Source: Tolypocladium sp. Sup5 PDA-1 (lineage: Eukaryota > Ascomycota > Sordariomycetes > Hypocreales > Ophiocordycipitaceae). Taken from it: 64,000 nt of DNA. The translations under genes were made by a program, and so were the position numbers. The notes beneath the pieces are model-generated. The model made no database searches. It was not told the DNA's origin and saw only the letters and a program-made list of their open reading frames with translations. Each line of letters starts with the position of its first letter. The stretch's first letter is position 1. Positions 45,331 to 55,849 of this stretch are shown here, piece after piece. Where the stretch lies: the NCBI GenBank assembly GCA_000750105.3, contig JPHH03000007.1:310001-374000 (forward strand), read 5' to 3'.

Positions 45331-46468
45331 CGTGGTCGCTGGGCTTGAAGGTGGCGGTGATGCCGGTGATGTTGTTGCTGTCTGGTTGGCGTTGCTGCGT
45401 TCCCCAGCTCGATGTACGGACTAGGTAGGTAGGCACTCGTAGCGGTAGACGGAAGTCGCGGGTGAGTGGGCTTTGTTCACCCAACGCACTTATTATATCT
45501 GGACACGGGACGGGCTTTGTTCTTCGCCCTTTGTCAGTCAATGCCTCGGCGATGAAGGTGCGTCGTCGTAACTCGCAAGGGCGCACCCCGGAGGACCTGC
45601 GTGGCGTGCGCCGACGACGACTCGAGTCGCGAGCAGCCCCTAAATACGCTCCCTGCCTGCCATCCCATGGCCGAACTCCGACCCCAACGTCACCAGGGGA
45701 TGCTTGGCCGTGTTCGAGACAAAACGGTCGGTCCAAACCCGCCTCCTACCTCCGATCGGGATTGGCCTCCCAGCCCAGAGTCTCCGCGTCCGGCCCACAT
45801 TTGCCTGTCTGGCTGTCATTCCAGCAGCGAACCCCGTCCATGTTCATCGAGAAGGCAGACGGACGTTTCGGCCACACACTAGCCAGCTAAAAGTAATCCC
45901 ATTCGAGCGCCATTGATTCGAGGCCGGCGCTGGCCGTCGCTCTGGGCCCCGACCGCCGACGTTCCGTGACGTGGCCAGCATCTTGATGCAACCCGCGCTC
46001 GCTCGTGACGCTCGGCGGCGCCCAGTCACAAACATTCATTAGAATCGGCTCGTCATCCGCATTGACTCATCAATTCGCTGGCTTGAACCAGCCGCTAGCT
46101 ACCGACTACCTACCTACCTTCGCTCGTCTAATGATTAGATGGTGTACATTCGCGCAATCTACGACGCCCGTTATGCCCTGTGCCCTGTGCCCTATTACGC
46201 CGTCCTTGATCATCATACTGTATAAACCCCACGGCAAGCTGGCCGTGGCTATAAACTCACCCCAGCCGTTACCCCGCAAAGAAAGACAAAACATTGCAGA
46301 CTCTCGTTCCATCATGACGCGGGGCCGCTCCAGCTCAAGGTTGGGCCCGAGGTAAAAAGCGTAGCTCGACCAAAAGCAGCCGACAAGCACATCCGAAGGA
46401 TCCGCCTCGCCGGCAAGGCATTCAGGCGTGCCTATGCTCTGGAAATCCTCCACGGTGGCGCTGCCGCC
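45331..46468. other. Intergenic, P450 promoter and RING gene 3' flank
   Basis: About 1.14 kb between the RING gene stop and the P450 start, both on the minus strand. It includes a TTATTATATC stretch near 45489-45498 that reads as TATA-like on the minus strand. No ORF with a recognisable domain. Confidence 0.5.
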
Positions 46469-48862
46469 TCACCAGGGTCGATTTCTGTTGGGACCGAAGA
46501 ATGATGGAGGTGTCTCGCCCTGGGCCTGCTCCGAGCTGCTGGTTGTCCGTGTCGGGCTGCCTTGAGCGGTGTTTCCCGCTGGTGCTGGCCTGAGACGCGG
46601 TATGCTGCTGCTTGGACCCCCGGACAGACTCGCCGTGGCTTGCCGCTGCTGTTGCTGCTCCAGCTGTTGCTGCTCAGCATTGCGAATACTGAAGGACCCC
46701 ATTGAAGCCCGTTGCTCCGCTGCCCGTTGCTCTACTGCTCTCTGCAAATCTTGGCTTTGCAGGTGTGCGGCCATCCGAGCATGAGCCCTTGCCGAAGCAG
46801 CCGGGGTGAAAGTGAAAGGAGGCGGCTGATGCGACGAGTTCGAAAAAAAGGACGGCGGCGGCTGTTCAGCCGGTCTGTTCTGGCCTGCATCCTGCTGACG
46901 GGTCAAGTCTGCCGCGGCCCGCATATCCGCCGCAGTCTGTGGCTGCATGGGACTCCAGATATTCGGGCCAGGTTGCCAGCTCGCAAAGAGGCTCTGGACG
47001 CTGGGTGCCGATGACGTTGGTCGTGCGGCAGATCGGCCTCCGCTCGAGGTCAGAGACGAAGGGCCATGGGGACTAGGGCTACTTCGACGTTGTCGTGTTC
47101 GGCGCTGGTCCTCTCCAGGGATATCTTCTGGCGCAGAGCGCCTCTCCGCAGAGCGTCCATGTCTTGCCGCCATGGCGTCGAAAAACTCGACTTCTCCCAC
47201 CGACCCCCCCAGTAGTCGCGAGTAGAAGTGATCAGGAACACTGCGCCAAGAGTTAGCATCAGCCAAATGCCTCTTCTCTTGGTCATCAAAGCATCGGCTC
47301 ACCCTGCAGGCAGCGGGACTCCGCGCATCCTCATCATGTTCATAAAGGCTCTGGCCGAGCCATGGCTTTGGGTATGCTTCGGCTCCGAGGGCAGCTTATC
47401 ACGGCAATACGGGCAGCTGTCGGAGTCCTCGAACCACTTCTTGATGCAGTGGTCGCCGAACACGTGCTTGCACCTGGGGAGGCGGAGGGGGGCCTCGTTG
47501 ATTCCCTCGGGACTCTCGACGCCAAAGTCGTTGTAGCAGATGACACAAGCTGGAAGCAGCAGTTAGCGTGTGCCCTGGGCATGAATCCAAGACGACAAAA
47601 CGAGAACTCGTAATAGAAACCGCACGCACTTCTCTCGTTATCCGACAACTCGTTCATGTCAACGCTCAGCAACGACCGAAGCGCGCTTCGAGACGCAACC
47701 ATCTTGCTGGGCGCTGCGCCGCGGACCAGCTGCAGCTGCCTCACAGCGGCTTCGTCCCAAGGCGCAGCATGGTTCGAGCTCTGGCTTCCTCGACGGTTCG
47801 GCCTGCCTCCAGCGGATTCGGACGCGGTCTGACGGCCGTCGTCGTCGGCGGCGTCGTTATCCCGGGGGGGATCCGACGCAGTCTGGCGCGAAGCCATGTA
47901 TCGACGTGCTCGTGAATACCCTTGGCGGCGTCGATCAGATACAGGAGATGGCAGCGCAGAGTTATCGCGAGAGGCGGTGGGGAGGGATGAAGCTGCAGAT
48001 GTCGAGTCAGAGGAGAGGTCTCGAGGAGATGGCATGCATCATGGGCGAGGGCAGGGCAGGGCAGGGCAGGGCGGGCAGGTCGACATGGCAGGGCAGGGGA
48101 GAGAGGAGCGAGAGGGGCGAGAGGAGCGGACAGTGACGACAAGGTGAGCTTACTGGAACCATGGGATTGCTGGTGAGCCCTGGGCGTGATGGGGGGGGAG
48201 GCAGCAGAGGAGGTGCTCTGGGCTGCGCGGCGAGGTGGTGTGAGGTTGAAAGGGCGATGATGCGGTGTTGACAGGTGTGAAGCGCTCGGTTGGCCATAGG
48301 CGTTTGCTAGGCGGTCGGGCGACGAAAACAGCGAGCCACCAGCTGGCAGTGAATGCGTCTCCGACGTTGCACCTGGCGGTCCCATGTTCACTGCACCCTG
48401 CGGCTGCAAGGCAAAGCCTCTGCCGTCGTGGCCCAAGGCTGCGCCCGCCGGCATCTCGCGGTCACTTGGATGCGAGATAAGGCCTTCAGCTCCTCCTTGG
48501 CTTGTCGAGGCCGCACTCGCGAGCCCGGAGATGGAGTGCAGCGCAGAGCCCCAGTGGTTCGACTGCGGCGTCGGCTGGCCTGCAAAGGAGTCTTGTTGCT
48601 GAGACTGCTGCTGTCCGCGGATGGCGCGATCGGGGTGCGGCAATGCGCCTTGCAGGCCAAACTGCAAAGGATCCGAGTTCGAAGGCGGCCGCGGCGGCTG
48701 CGTCTGGGGGAAGTACAGAGGAGAGACGGAAGAGTGAGGCGACCACGGGGACGTCGCAACGTTATGGGCATCTGCCATCCAGGGACCGGCATGGCCATGC
48801 AGAGGATCGCTGTGAGACGGCAGTCTCTGGGAGCTGTGCGGGATGTAGTTGATGGGATTCAT
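46469..48862 (-). CDS. RING-finger protein with long disordered arms (San1-like E3 ligase candidate)
   Basis: Four exons, 48862..48154, 47992..47630, 47549..47303 and 47240..46469, give 696 aa. Introns are 161, 80 and 62 nt. The RING spans residues about 358-410 and forms only after splicing exon 2 to exon 3 (NERTCVICYNDFGVE...), then LPRCKHVFGDHCIKKWFEDS and CPYCRDKLP. The position that usually holds the fifth zinc ligand is Gly (HVFGDHC). Both arms are low complexity: Pro/Ser/Gln/His-rich N-terminally, and a Gln/Ala/Ser-rich C-terminal half with ten or more Gln in short runs. A central RING between disordered arms recalls yeast San1, a nuclear quality-control ubiquitin ligase; that link is inference. 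The start could instead be 42 bases upstream at 48904. Intron 1 is the least certain junction. Confidence 0.85.
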
Positions 48863-49213
48863 GGCGAACTCTAGTCGCAGCCGAGCCTCGACGCCCAGCG
48901 CCACGGCTTGTTTCCCTTTCCCCCCCAGACTTTCTCCCTTCAGAATTCACGGTTGCCCAAAGATGCAACCAACGAGGTGGTCGTCGAGAGAGGCTCCAGG
49001 CGAAGGCTTCGGCCGCGAGTGTGGCAGAGGAGTTATTAGTAGTAGTGATACTGGGTCTAGCTCTGTAGCTTTTTGGGGCGTTTTGGTTATTTTTGGTTCT
49101 CTTCCTGTCCTAAGGGCTATCGGAGACACACTTCGAGGGGTACGGTCTGGCCGGGTGGCCGACTCGGGGTCTTCATGAGGTAAACGCAAGGGACACACAC
49201 AACGAGCGACGGA

Positions 49214-49228
49214 GGGGGGGGGGGGGGG
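49214..49228. repeat. G homopolymer (15 nt)
   Basis: Run of fifteen G upstream of the RING gene. Long homopolymers are unstable and error-prone in sequencing. Confidence 0.85.
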
Positions 49229-50149
49229 CGGCGGCAAGGTCAGGTCAGGTCGGGTCGGGACGTGGTTGGCGTCGGCGTCGGCGTCGGAGGGAGAACCGTG
49301 ATGGGCGACGTAGGCTAATGATCACTCGAGCGAGAGCGGGGAGCGCTTGATGACGGCGGACGGCTTGGCCAGAGCCCGGGAGGGACAAGAGACAGAGGAA
49401 GACGCGGGGAGAATTAATAAGGTCAGGTCAGGGCAGAGCAGGGCAGGGCAAGGCGATCGATGGCTATGACACTGCGCCGTGGTGAGCGGTGAGGCCAGCA
49501 AGATGGGACGTCAAGCGCCTGTGGATTTGGCAGGGGAGGAGTCGGTCGCTCAACGAGGTGCCCATGCGTCGTCGCTCGCTCACAGTCCGGGCATGGACAT
49601 GTCCCGTCCAGGCGCCCTTGCTCTGGCCTGTGAGGGGGGGGTCGGAGCGGGCAAACGACCGAGCCCTTTCACGTTCAAAATCTCCTCGGCCAGGCCAGAG
49701 TGCGAGTTTGCAGCGGCTGGCAGGCGCGGCGGGGAGAAGGACGCGGCGGAAGGTGGCAGCCAAGGACACCGAGGTGGACAGGGCGGGTGGACCAGGGCGG
49801 CCAGCGGATGTACGGTGATGGACGGTGATGATGCCCGGGGCCCAGGTGGTGCGGACGGACGCAATGCTCAGCAAGGCGAGGGACGGCGGAGGACGGGGAG
49901 TCTGGGTTGGAAGGACGAGGACGAGGACGAGGACGCGGGCGAGAATGAGGAGAAGCAGCAGGATGAGGAGAAGACGCAGGCCATGGCGCAGATGAAAGGG
50001 GAGATGATTTGGTGTCAGAAGGTCAAAAGAGGCACCACTCTTTCGTACCGAGCGACCGGATGAGCCGACCCCAGGACCGGGCCAGCCAGCAGGAGCAGCA
50101 GCTGCGGCACCAACAACAGCATGAATACCTACCTAATAAGTGACGGCGA

Positions 50150-50201
50150 CACAGCAGCAGCAGCAGCAGCAAGCGGCACCACCACCACCACCACCACCAC
50201 C
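50150..50201. repeat. Trinucleotide repeats (GCA and ACC)
   Basis: About seven GCA units followed by about eight ACC units in non-coding DNA. Confidence 0.85.
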
Positions 50202-50403
50202 GTGGACGGAACACCGCCGGACCGAGCCAGACGAGCGCGATCCAAAGTCAGTCTGGCCGCTGCACCGCGCCTTGACTCGATCCAGCGCCGCCGCACCACC
50301 CGCACTCGCACACACGGGACGTCAGGCGGGCCCTGCTGTGGACAGAGCCAGAGCCAGAACAAGGGCGTCGGAGACGGTGGCGGCTGGCTGGATGGTAATA
50401 GTT

Positions 50404-50494
50404 GGGGGGGGGCGGTGGGGGGGGGGGGGGGGGGGGGGGAAAAGTGGGGGGGGGGGGGGGGGCAAGCAGGCAAGCAGGCAAGCAGGCAAGCCGG
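50404..50494. repeat. Cluster of three G-runs plus GCAAGCAG repeats
   Basis: G-runs of 9, 23 and 17 nt lie within 60 bases (50404-50412, 50417-50439, 50446-50462), followed directly by CAAGCAGG repeats. Such a cluster on one strand can fold as a G-quadruplex and may also mark a low-confidence assembly site. Confidence 0.85.
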
Positions 50495-51130
50495 CCAGCA
50501 CGCAAGCAGGCGACAGGCAAGAGAGGACGGCGGCCCGCGCGGAAGCCCAGCTTGGGATTCGCTCGCCTGATGATGCGACAAACACCTACGAACACCGAGG
50601 TGCGTTTTCCATGGCAAACCTACGCCGTCACTAACACCGCAAATGGCGGGCCGCCCTGCGTGGAACCATGGATGGCATTTACGAGCACCGACTACAGAGG
50701 TGGGTTGATAACATCTGGACCGACGCCGCCAACTCTGCTGCGAGTCCGCAAACGACGACGCCGCTTTGCACAAACGAGCAACGAGGGGCTGGTGCTGCCT
50801 CGTAATTATTAGTCGGCACTCACAGACAAGTCCCAGCAAAATCCAAACACCTCGAGTTTCCTCCACCGGGTGGCCGTGTGATTCCCATCCATCAATCAAT
50901 CATGCCACCCCGTGATTGGGCCGGACGGATGAGTCCTGACTCTTGGGTGTTGCACGGCGCTGCTGAATGGACCCGGACCGCCTGGGCCCCAAGCCTTCGA
51001 CGGTCCATCCAGGCGTGGAAAACGAAGCCGAGAAAGCCTCTCCGCCCCCCAGCCATCGCTCCCGGGGACAACAATCCGTGTGTCGTTTACGAGAATGGCA
51101 TGGAGTGCATCTCGCCCTCGTCTTGCCCCA

Positions 51131-51193
51131 TCTCTCCTCTCCTCTCTTCTCCTCTCTTCTCCTCTCTTCTCCTCTCTCCTCTCCTCTCCTCTC
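51131..51193. repeat. Polypyrimidine CTCTTCTC-type tract
   Basis: Over 60 bases of almost pure C and T in units of TCTCCTCTCT, capable of triplex formation; also typical of fungal promoter or leader regions. Confidence 0.85.
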
Positions 51194-52254
51194 GGGCTCC
51201 CTCGTCTCGGCTCGCCGACCCCCCCGCAGCCGGCCCGCACGGAGCGCCGGGCCTCGTCTCTCTTCGCGCATCTACGAGTATGCATTCCACCTCAGCCATC
51301 TGGCATCAGCTGCCGAGCACACTCGCAAGCGCACGAGTAAGTGCCGTCCGGTGACGGTGGTTCGAGGCGCTCCGCGAAGCGATTTGGCCAGCCGACCCCC
51401 AAGCCACGCATTGCCACCGTCGCAGCAGTGCCATCGTTCGCGTCCATTCGCAAGACTATTGGCATCTTGTTCTCGCCGTAGCGCCCGCCAGACCGCAATG
51501 CTACCGCCCATCGATGCCTGCCTACCTGGAATCGAACCGGGGCCTGCCTTGTTGGCCCTTTGCTAGTTATGTAGCAGCCCGTCCTCGTCCCGCGCGGCAC
51601 GGCCTGCCCCACGGTCCTTTGTCCCGGGCTGCCCGTCTCATCGCATCGTCACGGTCCCCTCACCCTGGCTGGCTGTTCCCGCGGCATGTGCATGGGCACG
51701 GCGTGCCATGGTCGTATGGACGTAGTTACTCTGTAGTCCGTAAAAAGATGGCAAACAATGCCTGGCAAGCCATCATGGGCGATGCGTCGTGGACTCGTGG
51801 GTAAACATGCCTAACGAGACGACGGACGGCGACCAGACCCGCGGAGGCTCATGCATCCAGCCAACCACCAGCCCCGACTTACATGCCCATCCCACCTGTC
51901 GCCATCCGTGGCCCCGACGCCAGCCCATCCATCCCAAGCTGGGAACCCTTCAATGTGAGCAGCGATGCCTTCTGGCTGGGCGCTTCTAGGTTGCCTCCAG
52001 CGACTGCACCGGCTGACTGGTCACCTGCTGCCGCCGCCGCCGCCGCCGCCGCTGCGTACGAGCACACTCGCATGGTCGTGTGTAGGTACCTATGGATACA
52101 CTAGAACTCACACGACCAATAACTATTGTCTCGCCCACGGAGAGCCAACCTCGTCTTGTTTTAAACCAACTTTCCTTTTGACCATCGCTCTCCGCCTCTC
52201 TTATCACATCTACTCCCTCGTTCAAGTCTCGTCCTCCCCTCAGCGTCCCCTCAT

Positions 52255-52312
52255 CATCCCTCCTCTACCCCCTCTACTTCGTACCCCTCTACCCCCTCTA
52301 CCCCCTCTACCT
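52255..52312. repeat. CTACCCC-type pyrimidine-rich repeat
   Basis: Repeated CCCCTCTAC units directly upstream of the small spliced reading frame at 52336; C/T-rich leaders are typical around fungal transcription starts on the plus strand. Confidence 0.7.
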
Positions 52313-52335
52313 ACTCCCTCCGGCTTCCCCGCTCA

Positions 52336-52506
52336 ATGGAGACCGGCGTCCTCGGAGCTCCAATAGGTACACATCCGGCCCTCTCCCCCGCTCGGGATGC
52401 CGCCTTGTCCGTGCCTCGAGTTCTCGCTCTACTAATTATCGCAGGCTATCGGTTGGTCAACTCACAAACCCCCGTGCCTCGCAATCCGGCCTCACACACG
52501 TCCTGA
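52336..52506 (+). CDS. Possible small spliced ORF (30 codons)
   Basis: An ATG after a long C/T-rich block opens METGVLGAPI, interrupted by a 78-nt GTACAC...TCGCAG intron (52367..52444), and continues GYRLVNSQTPVPRNPASHTS to a stop at 52504. The leader and intron look genuine, but the peptide is short and matches no family I know. It may be a transcript leader or non-coding RNA rather than a protein gene. Confidence 0.2.
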   Translation: METGVLGAPIGTHPALSPARDAALSVPRVLALLIIAGYRLVNSQTPVPRNPASHTS

Positions 52507-52893
52507 TTCGTCCGATCCGCAGCAACACGTCCGGTCCAGAGGCCCTTGTCTGCGCAAAGTACGGACTATTTAAGTTGGAGGCTTCCCATCCAACAGCAGG
52601 CGTTATGCGTAGTGTTCTTTATTGAGCAGCTCCCATGCTTTTGAAGGCCATCTAGGTATGCAAGTGCCCGCACCCCGTGCCCAACCTAGCTGGCTAGAGC
52701 CTGTTAGTCGACGACCCTATCTGTGCTCCGTACACCCTTGCAGCAGGGTAGGCGTCTCCGTCCGCTTCGGGCTGGGCCAACATGCCCTACAAATACCTGG
52801 TGCATCCGCGGACGGCCACAGCAGCTTGCGATCCCAGGTCGCTGATCAAAACCGCCATCGGCCATCATGCTCCCTGGGCTGGTCTCTTCCCTC

Positions 52894-52920
52894 CCATGCC
52901 ATGCCATGCCATGCCATGCC
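52894..52920. repeat. CATGC pentanucleotide repeat
   Basis: Five tandem CATGC units in the 3' flank of APC2. Confidence 0.85.
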
Positions 52921-53266
52921 GCGCATCCTCCCCCGCCCGAGCACTCGGCCTCGCCGCAGGACCCTTCACAATGCCGCCTCTCCCAGACGCAGGGCTTGTT
53001 GTCTCGGGGCCATTGCTCACATGATACCGCCGAACCGCCGTCTCCACCCCAGCAGCAGGCATGGCCCTGGCATTCTGCGCTCTAAACGCGCCGCAACAGG
53101 CTGGCGGGTTGTCATCGTATCGCAAACAATACCGGATGCATCACGGGTGCGTGGCCGCGGGGGAGCTGCTGCAGCGTGCTGCTCGTGCAGCCGCGATTCG
53201 CGGAGACGACTCCATCGCGGCCCGATAACACTCCTCTTCTCTTGTCTTCTCCGGAACTCGATCCGC

Positions 53267-55849
53267 TCACTTCTTGGGCAGTCTGTACTTGCCACCCGCC
53301 AGCTCCAACTCCTTCTCCGCCACCTTCTCCCCGAGAAACTCCTGCAGCTCCTCGTTGCTCCACGGGCACCCATCCGCAATCAGCATCTTCATCATCATCG
53401 ATATTTGGCCCAGCGGCATCGCCGGGCTGGAGTTGGTCAGCATGCCCACGATGAATTGCCAATAGACGGTGCGCCGCTCCTTCTCCTTGGAATCCATGTT
53501 CTTGGGCTTGCGAGGCGATGGCTCTCCGTCCTCATCTTCGCTCTTGTTGAAGGCTCCGTCGTCTCCCTTGTTCGCCGCTTTGCCCGCTTCATCCAGTCGC
53601 TCGAGCACCGCGTATGTCTGGTTTCCGGTGTCCCGCAATACCCGCTTGGACACCCAGAATCTGAGAGCAAGCCCCAACAGATCCTCGTCGATCATAAGCT
53701 TTTCCCATATCTCGTTAAACGTGCGCTGCTGATGTCCCGGCTGTCCCGATCCGTCGTCCTGGAATGAGTAAATGACGGCAGCCTCGTATGTCTTGCACTC
53801 GAGTTCTATGGAGCGGTCGTCCAGCTCCAGCTGCACGGTTGCCGAACCCAGATGGTCCAGCCAGCTGAGTTTGCGCGAGGTTTTGAGCTGCTCGAAGCCA
53901 GCTTCATACTGGCTTTGGATTGCTGCAACTGGCGGGGGGACCTTGAACGGGTCCTTTGGTAGACTCGGCCAGAACAGACGCGATAGAATCTTGGAGTGGT
54001 ATGTGGGAACACCAGAGTCTGGTGCGCCGTCGACCCGCAGACTCTTCCGGAGGGTGGCATCTACACGTCTCGAGTCGTATATGTCCTTGATCATGACGTC
54101 GCAGTTCTGCAGGGCGCTTTCGCCGAACCTCTTCTTCAACAGGCCGAGAACTTTTATTTCTTGCTGGAATCCTGGCTGGTTCGATAGCAGCCGCTCGGCG
54201 ATGATGAGCTGGAACTCCTTGATGAAGATGTCCTGTGATCCGAGGGCGTCGATGAGCGTGCCGATGACATCCTCGTTCTTGGGCCTCTTGTAGTTGACGC
54301 CCGCATCGACCGGATCGGGGACCCAAGACATGTCGTTCCAATCGAGGCCGTCATCGTCGACGTGGTGCCGCTGCTGCTGGGACGCATCGTTCAGCACAAC
54401 AGCTAGCTCGACAAGCCTCGTCTTGCCCTCGTCAGCATTCGTGGTGTTGGGGTTGGAAAGGAGCCCGGTGACGACGATGCGAATGGCGTCGTCCCTCTGA
54501 CACAAGTAGAGCTGAAGGGCATGGACAACTCTGTCCAGCAAGACTTTGGAAGCATCCAGAGCATGAAAAGTCCGAATCATGGAGATGTACGTTTGTAAAA
54601 TATCCAGCGTAGACCTGCCGGGATGCAGAAGTCTCTTTTGCAGCGTAGCAGAGAAGGTGTCGGTCAGTTGAAGACGCCGCTGAGGAGTCGCTACCGCAGA
54701 GCGAAGGTCCTCGAGGCCGCCCTTGCTATTTGGCCATTGAAGAACAATGTCAAAGAGCTCCTGGATTCGCAATGTGGCCAGACGCCCGATGGCAATGTCC
54801 CTCCAGCGCTCGACGTCGTTCCAGGAGACGTGGCCACCGAGGCGGCTGAAGACTTCTACAGCCAGACGACCATAGTCATTCTCAACCCAGTCGGACAGAT
54901 GCTCCATGCATCCCTTGGTTCCAGATGCGTCCACGTTGCCAGAGACATCCAGTGCCGTCCACACACCCGAGTATGTGTTGTGTATAACGTCTCTCATGCA
55001 TACATCCATGATCTCGGCGAATAGGACTTGGAACTTGTCTCCTGCCAAGCCAACAGTCTCCAGGGATTCGAGCAGGATCAGGAGCTCCGCGCGAGCAGCG
55101 GAGGCACGGCTATATTCGCTCTGTGCTGACTTGGACTCGACGTGCAGCCTGCGTGTACGCAGTACGACGCCGAGTAGGCGACGCAAGACGCCCCGTAATG
55201 CATTTGTCAGGCCCTCGGCCCACGAGTTGCCAATAATGGCGTGCAGATCGCGCGTAAACTTAGCCACGGCGGCTGCCCTGACGTCCTCTTGCTCGATGCC
55301 TCGCACAACCAATGTCAGCCCGTACAGGTACTGACGGTGCGCAGCCTCCAGAGTCTGTATGCTGCTGAGAAGGACCTGGGTATGCCCCCCCTGGGCCGCA
55401 CATGCAGCCAGCAAAGGCAGGACGTGGTGGACAAAGTGCTGGCGCACCTGCTGCGTATGCCACAGGAGGAGGTCCTCGGTGTGTGCGGCACGGGGCACCG
55501 AGTTGCTGGGATCCAGGAGCACCGACAAGGCATCGTAGAAGACGGCATCCAGGTTCTGTGATTCTGGGGCCAGCGTGCCAAACGAGTCCTCCACGGCGAC
55601 CGAGGACGGGAGTTGGATCCGGGACGTTACGGCGTGCCAGGCGCGATCCCACCGCACCTGGTCGCCCACTGGCGGCAGCGAAGACGGCGGGCTTGCATGG
55701 CGACCAGAGCTGGCGACTGAGGCGTGTGGACCGCCAAACGCCTCGCCGGGCGCGGATGAGGCGAGCAGTGGCGTGGGCCGCGAGACGTCGGTTTGGAACA
55801 CGGAGCGGAAGACCTTGTTCTTGCGCGCGCGGACCCGCGACACCGTCAT
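53267..55849 (-). CDS. APC2: Anaphase-promoting complex subunit 2 (cullin-like)
   Basis: Single exon of 860 codons. The N-terminal half is a cullin-type helical repeat region. The cullin-homology part follows: DVMIKDIYDSRRVD, SKILSRLFWPSLP, LSWLDHLGSATVQLEL, with IAERLLSNQPGFQQE just before it. The C-terminal winged-helix domain (GQISMMMKMLIADGCPWSNEEL...) ends at YRLPKK. Apc2 pairs with the RING subunit Apc11 to form the catalytic core of the APC/C, which ubiquitinates securin and mitotic cyclins. WPSLP and the WHB-like end are APC2-specific, not shared with Cul1-4; the NEDD8-acceptor IVRIM motif of those cullins is absent, as expected for APC2. A variable Pro/Ser-rich stretch at residues 25-70 is typical. 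The start is the first Met of the frame (MTVSRVRARK). Confidence 0.94.
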   Translation of the reverse strand: MTVSRVRARKNKVFRSVFQTDVSRPTPLLASSAPGEAFGGPHASVASSGRHASPPSSLPPVGDQVRWDRAWHAVTSRIQLPSSVAVEDSFGTLAPESQNLDAVFYDALSVLLDPSNSVPRAAHTEDLLLWHTQQVRQHFVHHVLPLLAACAAQGGHTQVLLSSIQTLEAAHRQYLYGLTLVVRGIEQEDVRAAAVAKFTRDLHAIIGNSWAEGLTNALRGVLRRLLGVVLRTRRLHVESKSAQSEYSRASAARAELLILLESLETVGLAGDKFQVLFAEIMDVCMRDVIHNTYSGVWTALDVSGNVDASGTKGCMEHLSDWVENDYGRLAVEVFSRLGGHVSWNDVERWRDIAIGRLATLRIQELFDIVLQWPNSKGGLEDLRSAVATPQRRLQLTDTFSATLQKRLLHPGRSTLDILQTYISMIRTFHALDASKVLLDRVVHALQLYLCQRDDAIRIVVTGLLSNPNTTNADEGKTRLVELAVVLNDASQQQRHHVDDDGLDWNDMSWVPDPVDAGVNYKRPKNEDVIGTLIDALGSQDIFIKEFQLIIAERLLSNQPGFQQEIKVLGLLKKRFGESALQNCDVMIKDIYDSRRVDATLRKSLRVDGAPDSGVPTYHSKILSRLFWPSLPKDPFKVPPPVAAIQSQYEAGFEQLKTSRKLSWLDHLGSATVQLELDDRSIELECKTYEAAVIYSFQDDGSGQPGHQQRTFNEIWEKLMIDEDLLGLALRFWVSKRVLRDTGNQTYAVLERLDEAGKAANKGDDGAFNKSEDEDGEPSPRKPKNMDSKEKERRTVYWQFIVGMLTNSSPAMPLGQISMMMKMLIADGCPWSNEELQEFLGEKVAEKELELAGGKYRLPKK

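Larger units (their letters stand above)
48863..53266. other. 4.4-kb gene-poor region with G-runs and microsatellites
   Basis: No convincing protein gene. It holds the RING gene leader and the APC2 3' flank, with repeats listed separately. ORFs up to 256 codons here are strand-symmetric shadows of GC-rich repeats. A pyrimidine-rich block (52150-52330) followed by a short spliced reading frame at 52336 is the only gene-like signal. Confidence 0.5.

Noticed and set aside
50129..50899. Minus-strand ORF of 256 codons
   Set aside because: It runs through G-runs and trinucleotide repeats, giving Pro and Val homopolymers; no domain.
51520..51560. tRNA-like B box on the minus strand (GGTTCGATTCC)
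   Set aside because: The sequence on the 5' side cannot form an acceptor stem with the 3' side and the spacing to any A box is wrong, so this is a chance match.
52622..53767. Plus-strand ORF of 381 codons
   Set aside because: Its second half is antisense to the APC2 C-terminal domain and its first half lacks any motif.
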